Of a stretch of 64,000 nt of DNA, positions 24,295 to 34,509 are shown one piece after another. The stretch is taken from NCBI GenBank assembly GCA_018710845.1, contig DVJB01000062.1, positions 115,761-179,760 on the forward strand, in the 5' to 3' direction. The first letter of the stretch is position 1; each line of letters begins with the position of its first letter. Source of the stretch: Candidatus Onthomonas avicola. GTDB lineage: Bacteria; Bacillota; Clostridia; Oscillospirales; Oscillospiraceae. Below the pieces are notes generated by a model. That model searched no databases and was not told the DNA's origin. It saw only the letters and a list, made by a program, of their open reading frames with translations. The position numbers were made by a program, and so were the translations under genes.

Positions 24295-24992
24295 TTCAAT
24301 ACGAAGTTGTCACCCTGTCCGGCCGCACGATCACCGGCCTGCGCGCCCGCGCCGGAGGAGACACGCCCGCCGTGCAGGAGACGGTCGGCACACTCTGGGA
24401 CAGCTTTCTGCGCAGCGGCGCGCGGGAGCAGCTCAACGCCGTGCCGGACGCCCCTTGCTATGGGCTGTACACCCGCTATCATCTGGACGATGAGAGCTAT
24501 GACGCGGTGGTGGGCTGTGAGAGCGACAGCTGTCCGGACGGGTTCTGCCAAGTGACCATTCCGGCGGGCGAATACGCCCGTTTTTCCCTGCGGGGGCCGG
24601 TCCGCCGGGTGGTGGCGGACGCCTGGCGTGAAATCTGGTCGCTGCCGCTCCCGCGGGCCTATACCGTCGATTTTGAGGAGTATGGCCCTGTGGACGAAAA
24701 CGGTGTGGGAGAGGTATGCATCTATTTGGCGCTGGCGGATATCTGCCAGTCGTGCGGGATGCCGATGACCCAGGCGGCGGACCACGGCAGCGAGTCCGGC
24801 GGCGCGTTGAGCCGGGATTACTGCCGCCACTGCCGGCAGGACGGGGCGTTTACCTGGGACTGCGGCATGGAGGAGATGATCGACTTCTGCCTGCGCAGCG
24901 CACCGGAGCTCTACCAGGACCGGGAACGCTCCCGCGCGCTCATGCGCGGCTATTTTCCCACCCTCCGCCGCTGGCAGCCGGCCGGCCGCTGA
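24291..24992 (+). CDS. GyrI-like effector-binding domain fused to a zinc ribbon
   Basis: 233 residues. Residues 1-148 have the GyrI/AraC-effector-binding fold pattern (YEVVTLSGRTITGLRAR, then CYGLYTRYHLDDESYDAVVG and FCQVTIPAGEYARFSLRGP, the usual 'IPAG.YA' strand). Residues 150-205 are a putative zinc ribbon: Cys152-x2-Cys155 in CQSCGMPM and Cys178-x2-Cys181 in DYCRHC, followed by MEEMIDFC. GyrI domains bind drugs and small molecules. The coupling to a WYL regulator suggests a sensing or sequestering pair. Confidence 0.88.
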   Translation: MIQYEVVTLSGRTITGLRARAGGDTPAVQETVGTLWDSFLRSGAREQLNAVPDAPCYGLYTRYHLDDESYDAVVGCESDSCPDGFCQVTIPAGEYARFSLRGPVRRVVADAWREIWSLPLPRAYTVDFEEYGPVDENGVGEVCIYLALADICQSCGMPMTQAADHGSESGGALSRDYCRHCRQDGAFTWDCGMEEMIDFCLRSAPELYQDRERSRALMRGYFPTLRRWQPAGR

Positions 24993-25064
24993 TCTTGGCA
25001 AATTAGACAAGAGATCCCCTGCCCGGCGCACGGTTCTATGCCAATTCGACCGCTCTCCCGCCCC

Positions 25065-25093
25065 TTTTCAAATGGAAGGTTTTGGGCTATAAT
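25065..25093 (+). promoter_or_regulatory. glnS promoter
   Basis: TATAAT at 25088-25093 with a weak TTTTCA at 25065-25070, 17-base spacer. Confidence 0.6.
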
Positions 25094-25126
25094 AGTCCAC
25101 ATAGTTTGAGAGAGGGGTGAGTTCTC

Positions 25127-26812
<1,686 letters not shown>

Positions 26813-26842
26813 CCAAGCCGCCAGAGAAAGGATGTGACGGTT

Positions 26843-27034
26843 ATGAAGGACTTCCAGATTTTGATCGGCTGTATTCTCATCGCGGCCGCTATCCTGGTGG
26901 CCGGTGTGCTGATCTCCGGGGCGATTACCGCCGCGAGCGGGAATGTGAGCAGCCAGATCGCATCCGCGCTGAACACGATCTCCTCGGCGCTGAGCACGAT
27001 CGGTTCCCTGCTGGACCTCGGTCCGGTCGGCTGA
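26843..27034 (+). CDS. Small single-helix membrane protein
   Basis: 63 residues: MKDFQILIGCILIAAAILVA starts a membrane helix, then a Ser/Ala-rich amphipathic tail (SQIASALNTISSALSTIGSL). A GTG three codons upstream (26834) is an alternative start closer to AAAGGA. It follows glnS by 30 bases and is ended by a strong terminator, so it is the last gene of that transcript. I recognise no family. Confidence 0.65.
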   Translation: MKDFQILIGCILIAAAILVAGVLISGAITAASGNVSSQIASALNTISSALSTIGSLLDLGPVG

Positions 27035-27052
27035 CCGGTTCCCACACAAAAT

Positions 27053-27091
27053 CCCCGGCGCCGTCCGTATAGGCGGCGCCGGGGCGCTTTT
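27053..27091 (+). terminator. Terminator of the glnS transcript
   Basis: Arms CCCCGGCGCCG (27053-27063) and CGGCGCCGGGG (27074-27084), then CGCTTTT. The next gene starts only 23 bases later. Confidence 0.88.
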
Positions 27092-27113
27092 CATTTCACG
27101 GGAGGAGACGAAG

Positions 27114-27668
27114 ATGTTTTTCCGACCTAAAATCCGGGACGGAGAGGAATATGAGGCCTATGTGGCCAAGCTGCTGCGCCGGCAGGGCTTTCGGGACATC
27201 CGCTTTACGGCCAGGACGGGAGACTACGGCGTGGACCTGCTCGCCCGGCATGGCCGGCACTGGTATGCCGTGCAGTGCAAGTACTACACCGGAGCGGTGG
27301 GCGGCGCGGCCGTACAGGAAGCGGTGGCCGGCATGGCCTACTACGGCTGTGAGCGGGCGCTGGTGGTTACCAACAGCTATCTCACCCCAAATGCCCACAA
27401 CCTCGCCCGCGCCAACGGCGTGGATGTGCTGGAGTATATCGGGCCGGAGCACCTCTCCTTCTGGGAGCGTCGCTCCGCCTGGGAGCTGGTGCTTTTCGCG
27501 ATCGAGTGCGTGGCCTTCGGCTTGGCGCTCTCCGAGCTCTCTCAGGCCGGAATGCTCACCCTGCGCGCCGCCGTCCTGACAGCCCTGCTCTGCTTCCCCA
27601 TTCCCTTTCTGGCCGCATGGGTCATCCGCCTGCTCTGGCGGCGGAGGCACCCGGATTCAGTCGAATAG
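27114..27668 (+). CDS. Membrane-anchored Mrr-like restriction endonuclease domain protein
   Basis: 184 residues. The first 115 residues form the Mrr_cat/PD-(D/E)xK fold: EEYEAYVAKLLRRQGF (Glu helix), then TGDYGVDLLA (catalytic Asp) and WYAVQCKYY (the QxK of the motif), then VTNSYLTPNA. Two membrane helices follow at about 128-150 and 155-178. Stand-alone Mrr-like domains with membrane anchors are common in Firmicutes; the target is unknown. GGAGGAG precedes the ATG. It runs convergent to the NUDIX gene with 12 bases of overlap. Confidence 0.88.
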   Translation: MFFRPKIRDGEEYEAYVAKLLRRQGFRDIRFTARTGDYGVDLLARHGRHWYAVQCKYYTGAVGGAAVQEAVAGMAYYGCERALVVTNSYLTPNAHNLARANGVDVLEYIGPEHLSFWERRSAWELVLFAIECVAFGLALSELSQAGMLTLRAAVLTALLCFPIPFLAAWVIRLLWRRRHPDSVE

Positions 27669-28295
27669 CGTCTCCCAGGTCTCCGCCTGCGCGGCGCGGT
27701 AGCAGAGGGCGATCTGCTCCTCCGTTGTGCGTCGGGTATCCAGCGGCGGAAGCGCATCCAATGGGAAGAAACCGCGCCCGACCGTCTCCAGATTCTCGTG
27801 AAAATCGTCCATCTCCCCTTCCAGCTCGCAGAGCACCAGATGCTTGGCGATATTTTGCAGATAGGGCGGCCAGTTGCGGCGGTTGCGGTCCTGCACAGCC
27901 ACCAGGCGCACGGCGCGGCCGCGAATGCCGGCCTCCTCCCACAGCTCCTTGACCGCGTTGGAGCGGACCGTCTGGTCCTCATCACACCAGCCGCCGGGCA
28001 GCGACCAGAGTCCGTTTGACTCCTGCACCAGAAGAACACAGTCGTCCTGAAAGAGGGCGGCGCGGGTGTCCACCTTGGGCGTCTGATAGCCGCTCTCGCC
28101 GCAGAAGAGGTCTTTGACCTGTTCCAGGGGCAGATCGGTATAGTGTGCTAAAATCTCCGCCGAGATCTCGCGCACCCGCTGATACCGCTCCAGGTCAAAT
28201 CGGTCTGCTCCATAGGTCAGACCGGCCTGTGCGAGGGATTGGAGCTCTTTCGCCCAGGAGACCCACCGTTGCTGCAGCTGTTCGCTCGGTGTCAT
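27657..28295 (-). CDS. NUDIX hydrolase with N-terminal helical domain
   Basis: 212 residues. The N-terminal 60 residues are the helical NUDIX_N-type domain (GADRFDLERYQRVREISAEI), then strand RAALFQDDCVLLVQE and the NUDIX box GGWCDEDQTVRSNAVKELWE ending EEAG near residue 120. The first Glu of the box is Gln and the Arg is Lys, while the catalytic Glu residues after it are kept. Members of this subgroup hydrolyse nucleoside-diphosphate-linked compounds such as ADP-ribose or CDP-choline. The start lies within ATGA overlap of the upstream AI-2E family gene. Confidence 0.9.
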   Translation of the reverse strand: MTPSEQLQQRWVSWAKELQSLAQAGLTYGADRFDLERYQRVREISAEILAHYTDLPLEQVKDLFCGESGYQTPKVDTRAALFQDDCVLLVQESNGLWSLPGGWCDEDQTVRSNAVKELWEEAGIRGRAVRLVAVQDRNRRNWPPYLQNIAKHLVLCELEGEMDDFHENLETVGRGFFPLDALPPLDTRRTTEEQIALCYRAAQAETWETLFD

Positions 28296-29461
28296 ACCGC
28301 ATCCTCCTCCTTTGTCCGCGCCGGTTGCGTCGCCGGACGGGGGGATTTATGGCGATGGACGTCCCAGCGCAACAGCTGGTAGAGAGCCGCCGTCACCGGC
28401 ACGCCGAGCAGCATGCCGCTGATGCCCAGAATTCCACCTCCCACCGTGACGGCAGCCAACACCCAGATGCCGGGCAGGCCAATAGAAGAGCCGACCACAC
28501 GCGGGTAAATCAGATTCCCCTCCAGCTGCTGCAAAATGGCCAGGAAGATCAGGAAGAGCAATGCCTGCAGCGGAGAGACGGTGAAGATCATGAGGGCGCC
28601 CACAATGGCCCCGATGTACGCGCCCACCACCGGGATCAGCGCAGTGAATCCCACCAGAGTGCCCACCATTCCCGCATAGGGGAAGCGGAAGAGTGTCATG
28701 CCCAAAATACACAGGACCCCGAGAATCACGGCCTCCATACATTGGCCGACGATAAACCGGTGAAAACAGCCGTCAAAGGTGGAGAGGACAGAGCGGACCT
28801 TTTCTGTAATGACAGGACTGAGATAGGTGTCCATCAGCAGGCACAGCTGGCGGGCGAGCCGCTCCTTTGCCATCAGGAGATAGATGGCAAAGACGAGCCC
28901 CACCACCAGGGTCACCGTGGTAGAGACCAGGGAATTGATCAGGGCGCTGATGGAGCTGACTGCGCCGCCGAGGCCGGTGAGCAGCCAGTCAGCGAGTTGA
29001 CGGATGGTGCTCTCCCAGTCCGTCCGCCCGGTAAAATAGGTATCAAATTCGTCGGAGAGAAACTGGCTGACCTGAAAATTGCGCTCCAGCTCGGCGGCAA
29101 CCTGGTTCAGAGCGGCCGGCAGGCGCTCGAGCAGCAGCCGGATGCAGGAGATCAGCTCGGGGAGAATCATCTGAACGATCAAAAAGAGAAGCACCAGCAG
29201 GCTGAGAAACGCCAGCACCAAGCATACCGGCCGGCGCAGCCGCTGCCAGAGACGCGGCGCGTTGGGAAATGCCAGATGCCGTTCAAAAAACGCCATGGGG
29301 ATGTGAAGCACATAGGCCGCAATGCATCCAAAAATCAACGGTCCGGATACCTGAAAGGCCAACCAGGCCAGCCCGGCCAGTCGGTCCCAGTAATAGATCA
29401 GCAGATAGACTCCAAACAGGGTGAGTCCGACGCGCAGGCAAGTCTTCCATTCCAGTTTCAT
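28292..29461 (-). CDS. AI-2E family transporter (PF01594-type)
   Basis: 389 residues with seven to eight membrane helices. The start at 29461 has GAGGT six bases upstream; the in-frame extension lacks a site. Family patterns are VLHIPMAFFERHL near the N-terminus, SLVSTTVTLVVGLVFAIYLL and FPYAGMVGTLVGFTALIPVVGAY in the C-terminal half, and the final GILGISGMLLGVP. Proteins of this family include AI-2 exporter TqsA and Na+/H+ antiporters; the substrate here is open. Coupled to the NUDIX gene by ATGA. Confidence 0.92.
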   Translation of the reverse strand: MKLEWKTCLRVGLTLFGVYLLIYYWDRLAGLAWLAFQVSGPLIFGCIAAYVLHIPMAFFERHLAFPNAPRLWQRLRRPVCLVLAFLSLLVLLFLIVQMILPELISCIRLLLERLPAALNQVAAELERNFQVSQFLSDEFDTYFTGRTDWESTIRQLADWLLTGLGGAVSSISALINSLVSTTVTLVVGLVFAIYLLMAKERLARQLCLLMDTYLSPVITEKVRSVLSTFDGCFHRFIVGQCMEAVILGVLCILGMTLFRFPYAGMVGTLVGFTALIPVVGAYIGAIVGALMIFTVSPLQALLFLIFLAILQQLEGNLIYPRVVGSSIGLPGIWVLAAVTVGGGILGISGMLLGVPVTAALYQLLRWDVHRHKSPRPATQPARTKEEDAV

Positions 29462-29611
29462 GCAATACCTCGATCTCTGTTTTTCCGCCGCAGACGGCAT
29501 GGCCGGTCCCCGGCGGGCGGGTGTTTGCCATCATCGTTGTCACAGTTTTATCATAAGATGGTACCGCTGTCAATGACGGAGAAAAAATCACTCTCCTCCG
29601 GCCGGCACAGA

Positions 29612-29641
29612 TTGACAATCACGGACAAGCTCCGATATAAT
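29612..29641 (+). promoter_or_regulatory. Promoter of the DUF1622 gene
   Basis: TTGACA (29612-29617) and TATAAT (29636-29641), 18-base spacer: both hexamers are consensus. Confidence 0.88.
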
Positions 29642-29699
29642 AAAACATATTATTTCGTTCCGGCAAAATGCAGCGGCCGGGAGCAGAGGGGGACGTGCT

Positions 29700-30053
29700 A
29701 TGTTGGAGGAGCTGATTGCGTCGATTTTGCCGGTGATCATCTCCCTGATCGAGCTGGTCGGCATTTTTGTGGTGGCATGGAGTACCTTTTCCGCTTTCTG
29801 GGAATATTTACAGAATGTATTGTTTCACAAAAATTACGCCACACAGTTCCACCTGGCCAACGGCCTGGCGATGGGACTGGAATTTAAGATGGCGGCGGAG
29901 ATTTTGAAGACGGTACTGGTACAGGAACTGCGCGAGCTGCTGATCCTGGGTGCTGTCATCCTCCTGCGGGCGCTGCTGAGTCTGCTCATCCACTTTGAGC
30001 TGCGGGCAACCCGGAACGAGGCCCAGGCGGAAGAAGCCGCGAAACTGCCGTAA
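29700..30053 (+). CDS. DUF1622 membrane protein
   Basis: 117 residues with helices at about 8-30 and 78-98, joined by a loop carrying HLANGLAMGLEFKMAAEILKTV, (core LANGLAMGLEFKMAAEILK), the signature of DUF1622. The C-terminal tail is charged. It has its own strong promoter and an AGAGGGGG ribosome site, and is alone between a divergent transporter gene and the converging sigG gene. Function unknown. Confidence 0.88.
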   Translation: MLEELIASILPVIISLIELVGIFVVAWSTFSAFWEYLQNVLFHKNYATQFHLANGLAMGLEFKMAAEILKTVLVQELRELLILGAVILLRALLSLLIHFELRATRNEAQAEEAAKLP

Positions 30054-30083
30054 GGTCTGCCCCTGAATCTCTTTGATTAAGAA

Positions 30084-30116
30084 CTATGCGCCCAGCTATA
30101 TTGGCCGGGCGCATAG
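30084..30116. terminator. Bidirectional terminator between the DUF1622 gene and sigG
   Basis: Ten-base arms CTATGCGCCC and GGGCGCATAG between two converging genes. Confidence 0.65.
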
Positions 30117-30118
30117 CG

Positions 30119-30892
30119 CTACAGGTTCTTCCGAATCTGTGAAATGGCGTTTTTCTCCAGGCGGGAAACCTGTGCCTGAGAGATGCCCACCTCGGCAGAG
30201 ACCTCCATCTGGGTCTTTCCCTGATAGAAGCGAAGCTCAAGAATATGCCGCTCCCGCTCACTCAGGCGGTCCATCGCCTCGCGCAGAGCCAGATGCTCCA
30301 GCCACTGCTCGTCCGTATTCTTGTCATCGCGTACCTGGTCCATCACACAGACGGTGTCTCCGCCATCGGAGTAGACCGGCTCATAGAGGCTCACCGGATC
30401 GGAGATGGCGTCGAGGGCAAAGACAATGTCCTCCCGTTTCAGATCCAGCAGCTTGGCAATCTCGTCCAGCGTCGGCTCGCGCTGGTGCTCCCGGGCGTAC
30501 TGCTCGCGGGTCTGCAGAACACGGTAAGCGATGTCCCGCATAGACCGGCTGACTCGCAGCGAGGAGGAATCGCGCAGAAACCGCCGCACCTCTCCCAGAA
30601 TCAGCGGCACACCGTAGGTGCTGAAGCGCACCTCAAACTGCTCGCTGTCAAAGCGGTCCACCGCTTTGACCAGTCCGATGCAGCCCACCTGGAAGAGATC
30701 GTCCATATTTTCCCCCCGGCCGGCAAAGCGCTGAATGACGGACAGGACCAGGCGCAGATTCCCCTCGATCATCTGACGCCGCGCCTCCTGATCGCCCTGC
30801 CTGACCCGGCGCAGCAGCTCGGTCATCTCACTGTTTTTCAGCACCTTCAGTTTGGCGGTGTTGACGCCGCAGATTTCTACCTTTCCGTGCAT
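30119..30892 (-). CDS. sigG: Forespore sigma factor SigG
   Basis: 257 residues from ATG at 30892 (GGAGG eight bases upstream). Begins MHGKVEICGVNTAKLKVLKN, the conserved SigG N-terminus, with no pro-sequence. Region 2 NMDDLFQVGCIGLVKAVDRF, region 3 and region 4 QGKTQMEVSAEVGISQAQVS follow. SigG drives late forespore genes. It is separated from sigE by a lipoprotein gene, and its ribosome site lies in the arm of a strong leader hairpin (30895-30943). Confidence 0.97.
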   Translation of the reverse strand: MHGKVEICGVNTAKLKVLKNSEMTELLRRVRQGDQEARRQMIEGNLRLVLSVIQRFAGRGENMDDLFQVGCIGLVKAVDRFDSEQFEVRFSTYGVPLILGEVRRFLRDSSSLRVSRSMRDIAYRVLQTREQYAREHQREPTLDEIAKLLDLKREDIVFALDAISDPVSLYEPVYSDGGDTVCVMDQVRDDKNTDEQWLEHLALREAMDRLSERERHILELRFYQGKTQMEVSAEVGISQAQVSRLEKNAISQIRKNL

Positions 30893-30894
30893 GA

Positions 30895-30943
30895 GAAAAA
30901 CCTCCTGTGGTACTGTTACCAGTATTTCCACAGGAGGTTTTTC
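30895..30943 (-). promoter_or_regulatory. sigG leader hairpin containing the Shine-Dalgarno
   Basis: Perfect 16-base arms at 30895-30910 and 30928-30943 (AAAAACCTCCTGTGG / CCACAGGAGGTTTTT on either strand) with a 17-base loop that can itself pair TACTG/CAGTA. On the minus strand the 3' arm includes AGGAGG, the sigG ribosome site, and ends in TTTTT, so the hairpin can act as terminator for the upstream lipoprotein gene and as a block to sigG translation. Confidence 0.8.
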
Positions 30944-30965
30944 CTATGCTGACAGAGAATGTCGT

Positions 30966-32552
30966 TTACAGTCCTTCACCGAGAATTGCGCCGACTCCAA
31001 GATAGTCCATCATGGCCTGCACCTCCGTCATGACATCCACCCCGTCCTCCGGGTAGAGGGTGATGTCCAGCACGGCGACCTCGTCACCATAGCTGACGGA
31101 GACAACCACGTCGTACATGGTCACACTGCCGTAAGATCCGTAAAATGCCTGGGCGGTGACGCTGCCGTCGGAGGAGGTCATCACGTCCGTCTGCTGCATG
31201 GATCCGTCTCCCCCAAACAGCTCGGCATACATATCCACAACCTCTTCTACATCAAAGGAGTCGGCATAAGCGGAGTAATACAGGCCATAGAAGCAGCCGT
31301 CCATGGCGTCTACGCTTACCGAGCTCAGGTCGGCACTGATGAAAGAGGTGTCCCACTCCGCGCTGCTGGGAACCGGCAAGGTCATCTGGGCGCCCTCTGC
31401 TGAGACGAACGTGATAGTGGAAATATTGTCATCCACCGGCGTAAGGTTCAGGTCATCCACCGAGCCGGACGCCACAGTGTCGTCCGTGAAATCCTCTTCG
31501 GGAAGCTCGCCTTCTGTCTCATCTCCGGTATCGCCGGCCGGGATATCGCTGGTATCGTCCGTGCCTCCGTCCGTCACTCCGGAGAAGCTGTACAGACTGT
31601 CGAGCAGCTCCTCCAGCGAGACGCTCTCTGCCGGCGCGGTGATGGCCTCCGGATTGTCCACCGGGGTACAGGTGGTCTCCAGAGAGATCTCCGCACGCGT
31701 TCCACTCGTGTCAATGGCTGTAAGCACGTCACTTCCCGTGTAGCTGCCGTCCTCCGATTTGGACGCCGTGCTGGTGAAGGTGAGCGTGTCCGCGCTCTCC
31801 TCATTTACCGTGATCTCCTCCAGCGCGGTCTCCATCTGGGTCCAGAGGCTCTCCAGGTCCTCCCGGGTGACAGCAGAGGACAGGCTCTCCTCGGCGTCGA
31901 CCACGGACATCACCGCATCGATATAGGAATCCCGCTGTGCGACCAGGTCGTTCATCACCAGCTCGAGGAGTTCCACCAGCGCCACGCCGTCGAGCGTCAT
32001 GGTATAGCTGCCGTCCTCATTTTCCACGAACGCATCCTCCCGGGCGGCCACATTCTCCCGCACCTTGCCGGCGGTGGATTGGATCAGGTCCTCCAGCGCA
32101 GTAAAGCTCTCCTCCGTGGCGCCGGAGCCGGAGGCCGAGCTGACACTGATGTAGGTGCCCGTGAGCAGCTCGGAGAGAACCCCGGTGGAATCTGCCCCGG
32201 CAACGGTGAGGAGCTGGGCGAGCTGCGTGCCGTCCATATAGGTCGTGCCATCCACGATGGTCATTTCCGGGATCTGAATCGACACGCCGGAATAGTTCAC
32301 CGAGCCCCCGAGAACCATTTGGGGATTTTCCGTCAGGTGATACATCTGTCCGTCCAGGGAGACCGTCACGGTCTGTCCGTCTGACTCTAGGCTGAGCTGC
32401 ATGGAATAGTCCCGATTCTCCAGCGCAGCGAGCTCATCGAGCAGATCAAAATAGGCCTCCGACGGGCTCTTCTGTTCGCCGCAGCCTGCCGCCAGTGCCA
32501 GCAGCATAACAAGCGACAGCAGCAGCGCCCCAATACGTCTGCATTGTCTCAT
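30966..32552 (-). CDS. Large lipoprotein of unknown function between sigE and sigG
   Basis: 528 residues from ATG at 32552 (GGAGGAG upstream). Signal peptide with lipobox LALAAGC, cleaved before Cys. The mature part has an N-terminal all-beta-looking repeat region (SMQLSLESDGQTVTVSLDGQ), acidic Thr/Ser-rich linker near 350-385 (DGGTDDTSDIPAGDTGDETE), and a C-terminal alpha/beta domain of about 140 residues. No catalytic motif. Its position inside the sigE-sigG locus and its own promoter suggest a role in or near sporulation, unproven. Confidence 0.8.
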   Translation of the reverse strand: MRQCRRIGALLLSLVMLLALAAGCGEQKSPSEAYFDLLDELAALENRDYSMQLSLESDGQTVTVSLDGQMYHLTENPQMVLGGSVNYSGVSIQIPEMTIVDGTTYMDGTQLAQLLTVAGADSTGVLSELLTGTYISVSSASGSGATEESFTALEDLIQSTAGKVRENVAAREDAFVENEDGSYTMTLDGVALVELLELVMNDLVAQRDSYIDAVMSVVDAEESLSSAVTREDLESLWTQMETALEEITVNEESADTLTFTSTASKSEDGSYTGSDVLTAIDTSGTRAEISLETTCTPVDNPEAITAPAESVSLEELLDSLYSFSGVTDGGTDDTSDIPAGDTGDETEGELPEEDFTDDTVASGSVDDLNLTPVDDNISTITFVSAEGAQMTLPVPSSAEWDTSFISADLSSVSVDAMDGCFYGLYYSAYADSFDVEEVVDMYAELFGGDGSMQQTDVMTSSDGSVTAQAFYGSYGSVTMYDVVVSVSYGDEVAVLDITLYPEDGVDVMTEVQAMMDYLGVGAILGEGL

Positions 32553-32656
32553 TTTCTCTCTCCTCCATATGTCACTATCTTGGATGCGCGGCGGCAGGAC
32601 TTCGCATGTTCTGCCCTGCCGGCGGCGCTCCCTGCTGCCCCTCAAAGGGCAAAGAC

Positions 32657-32662
32657 ATTATA
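32657..32662 (-). promoter_or_regulatory. Extended -10 element before the lipoprotein gene
   Basis: Minus-strand TGG-TATAAT about 105 bases upstream of the start; no clear -35. The remaining gap to sigE (to 32747) holds nothing else recognisable. Confidence 0.55.
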
Positions 32663-32747
32663 CCATGTCGTTTCCGGAAAAGCCAGTACTCCTTTTCGAC
32701 GGGTCCAAAATTCAGAACCATTAAGAGACAGCTTCCCCTTCCCAGCC

Positions 32748-33461
32748 TCAGCTCATGCGGACGATCTCCTTGCGCAGACGGGCGATGATTCTCTTTTCCA
32801 GCCGGGAAATATAGGACTGCGAGATCCCCATCCGGTCTGCGACCTCCTTCTGGGTGCAGACCCGTCTTCCGCCCAGCCCAAAGCGCATGGTGATGATGGA
32901 GCGCTCCCGATCTCCCAGTTTTTCCAGGGCCATCGTCAGCAGCTGGCGGTCTACGTCGTCCTCCATCGGGCGGATGACCAGATCGCTGTCTGTCCCGAGA
33001 ATATCAGACAGCAGCAGCTCGTTGCCGTCCCAGTCGGTATTGAGCGGTTCGTCAAAGGAGACCTCTCCGCGCTGGTTGGCGTTCTTGCGCAGATACATCA
33101 AAATTTCGTTTTCGATACAGCGGGAGGCATAGGTTGCCAGCTTGATATTCTTGTCGGTGTTGAACGTCCCGACCGCCTTCACCAGTCCGATCGTGCCGAT
33201 GGAGATCAGGTCCTCCAGATTGATTCCGGTATTCTCGAACCGCCGGGCAATGTAGACCACCAGTCGGAGGTTGTGCTCGATCAGCGTGGCGCGCGCCTGC
33301 TGGTCCCCCTGGGCAACCTTCAGCAGCAACGCGCGCTCCTGCTCCCGGTCGATGGGCGGCGGTAGAACGTCGCTTCCCCCGATGTAGTGTATCCCGTCGG
33401 AGAGACCCAAGAGGCCGCTCAGGCGGCAGAGTCCCAGTTCCAGCCATTGACGCAGTTCCAT
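32748..33461 (-). CDS. sigE: Mother-cell sigma factor SigE, pro-form
   Basis: 237 residues from ATG at 33461 (AAAGGAG upstream). The amphipathic pro-sequence [20 protein letters not shown] is followed by [13 protein letters not shown], which matches the region where SpoIIGA cuts pro-sigma-E. Regions 2 ([20 protein letters not shown]), 3 and 4 ([14 protein letters not shown]) are complete. Directs early mother-cell transcription. Downstream of spoIIGA with 17 bases between the genes. Confidence 0.97.
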   Translation of the reverse strand: MELRQWLELGLCRLSGLLGLSDGIHYIGGSDVLPPPIDREQERALLLKVAQGDQQARATLIEHNLRLVVYIARRFENTGINLEDLISIGTIGLVKAVGTFNTDKNIKLATYASRCIENEILMYLRKNANQRGEVSFDEPLNTDWDGNELLLSDILGTDSDLVIRPMEDDVDRQLLTMALEKLGDRERSIITMRFGLGGRRVCTQKEVADRMGISQSYISRLEKRIIARLRKEIVRMS

Positions 33462-33478
33462 CTCACACAGCTCCTTTC

Positions 33479-34324
33479 TCATCGTCCGATCACTGCCTGA
33501 TAGCGCCCATCTGAGAGCGGTTCCGGCGAGAGGGCCACCAGCTGCCGATGTATCACCCGGGAGTCCAGCACGGCGCTGTCCACCCGCACGGCCAGCAGAA
33601 GGCCGCGGCCGGCACCCACCCCCTGATAGGGCAACAGATGCAGACGGCCAGCGCCCCACCCGGCGCCGATCCTGCTCAGCCCGCCGACCGGGTCACAGAC
33701 GTCCTCCCGCCGGATGCGAGGAATGTCTGGCAGCAGCGGGGCCACCGACTGCCAGTGGGCCACCAGGACCGGACTGCCGTCCGGTCCGGAGAGCAGGTTT
33801 CCGGTGTCATAGAGCGCTGTCATGGACACCTGGCGGCAGTCCCAGCGGAGCTTGACCGGGATCAGCTCACGTCCGTGTGACGGAACCAGCCTGCGCAGCA
33901 CCGTCGCGGAGAGCCAGTAGCACCCGGCCGCGGCCAGCAGCAGCGCCTTCCAGTCCGGCGGGGTGACCGGAATCCCGCGCGGGTAGCTCAGATGTCCGTC
34001 CCAGAGCAGCGAGATCATCACCAGAATCCCTGCCAGCGCACAGGAGAGAGCCAAAAACAGCAGGAGCAGGCGCAGACCCTGCCGTCCGCCCCCGTAAGCG
34101 GCCAGCGCCATCGCCGCGGCGCACAGGACGCGGCAGACAGGGTGGCTGAGAAAGCCCATTCCCGGCAGAAAGACCGCCGCGGCATAACAGGCGCCGAGCA
34201 AGGCCCCGCCGAGCAGCCTCAACCGGTGCAGCGGTACAGAGGCAAGCCGCGCCGCCGAGAGCAGGAGCAGGTAATCCAGTACACCGTTGAGCAGAAAAAC
34301 CACATCGAGATAGACAATCGTCAT
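33479..34324 (-). CDS. spoIIGA: Pro-sigma-E processing protease SpoIIGA
   Basis: 281 residues from ATG at 34324. Five hydrophobic helices occupy the first 140 residues ([20 protein letters not shown] at the start), then a cytoplasmic aspartic protease-like domain with the active-site motif LYDTGNLL at 171-178 and a C-terminal AVIGR tail. SpoIIGA dimers cleave pro-SigE after a signal from SpoIIR. Forms the classical spoIIGA-sigE operon. Confidence 0.95.
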   Translation of the reverse strand: MTIVYLDVVFLLNGVLDYLLLLSAARLASVPLHRLRLLGGALLGACYAAAVFLPGMGFLSHPVCRVLCAAAMALAAYGGGRQGLRLLLLFLALSCALAGILVMISLLWDGHLSYPRGIPVTPPDWKALLLAAAGCYWLSATVLRRLVPSHGRELIPVKLRWDCRQVSMTALYDTGNLLSGPDGSPVLVAHWQSVAPLLPDIPRIRREDVCDPVGGLSRIGAGWGAGRLHLLPYQGVGAGRGLLLAVRVDSAVLDSRVIHRQLVALSPEPLSDGRYQAVIGR

Positions 34325-34442
34325 CGCCCGCCCCCTCCCTGCCGCATGTCCGTCTGCCAGCCAGTCCAGTATAGACCTGTCCCCGGGAAAAATCGGGCGA
34401 AGCGGGGATTGTACCGGGAAAAGAATTGTGCGGGCAAAAAAG

Positions 34443-34480
34443 CAGGGGCCGGTACGCCTTCCTTTCCGTACCGGCCCCTG
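34443..34480 (-). terminator. Terminator of the glycosyltransferase gene
   Basis: Thirteen-base arms CAGGGGCCGGTAC and GTACCGGCCCCTG followed on the minus strand by CTTTTTTGCCC. Confidence 0.9.
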
Positions 34481-34509
34481 CCATGACAGAGGAATGATAT
34501 CTGGTTTTG

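Noticed and set aside
34325..34420. Spo0A box in front of spoIIGA
   Set aside because: The sequence TTGTCGAA or a close relative was looked for in the leader and not found, so no Spo0A site is claimed.
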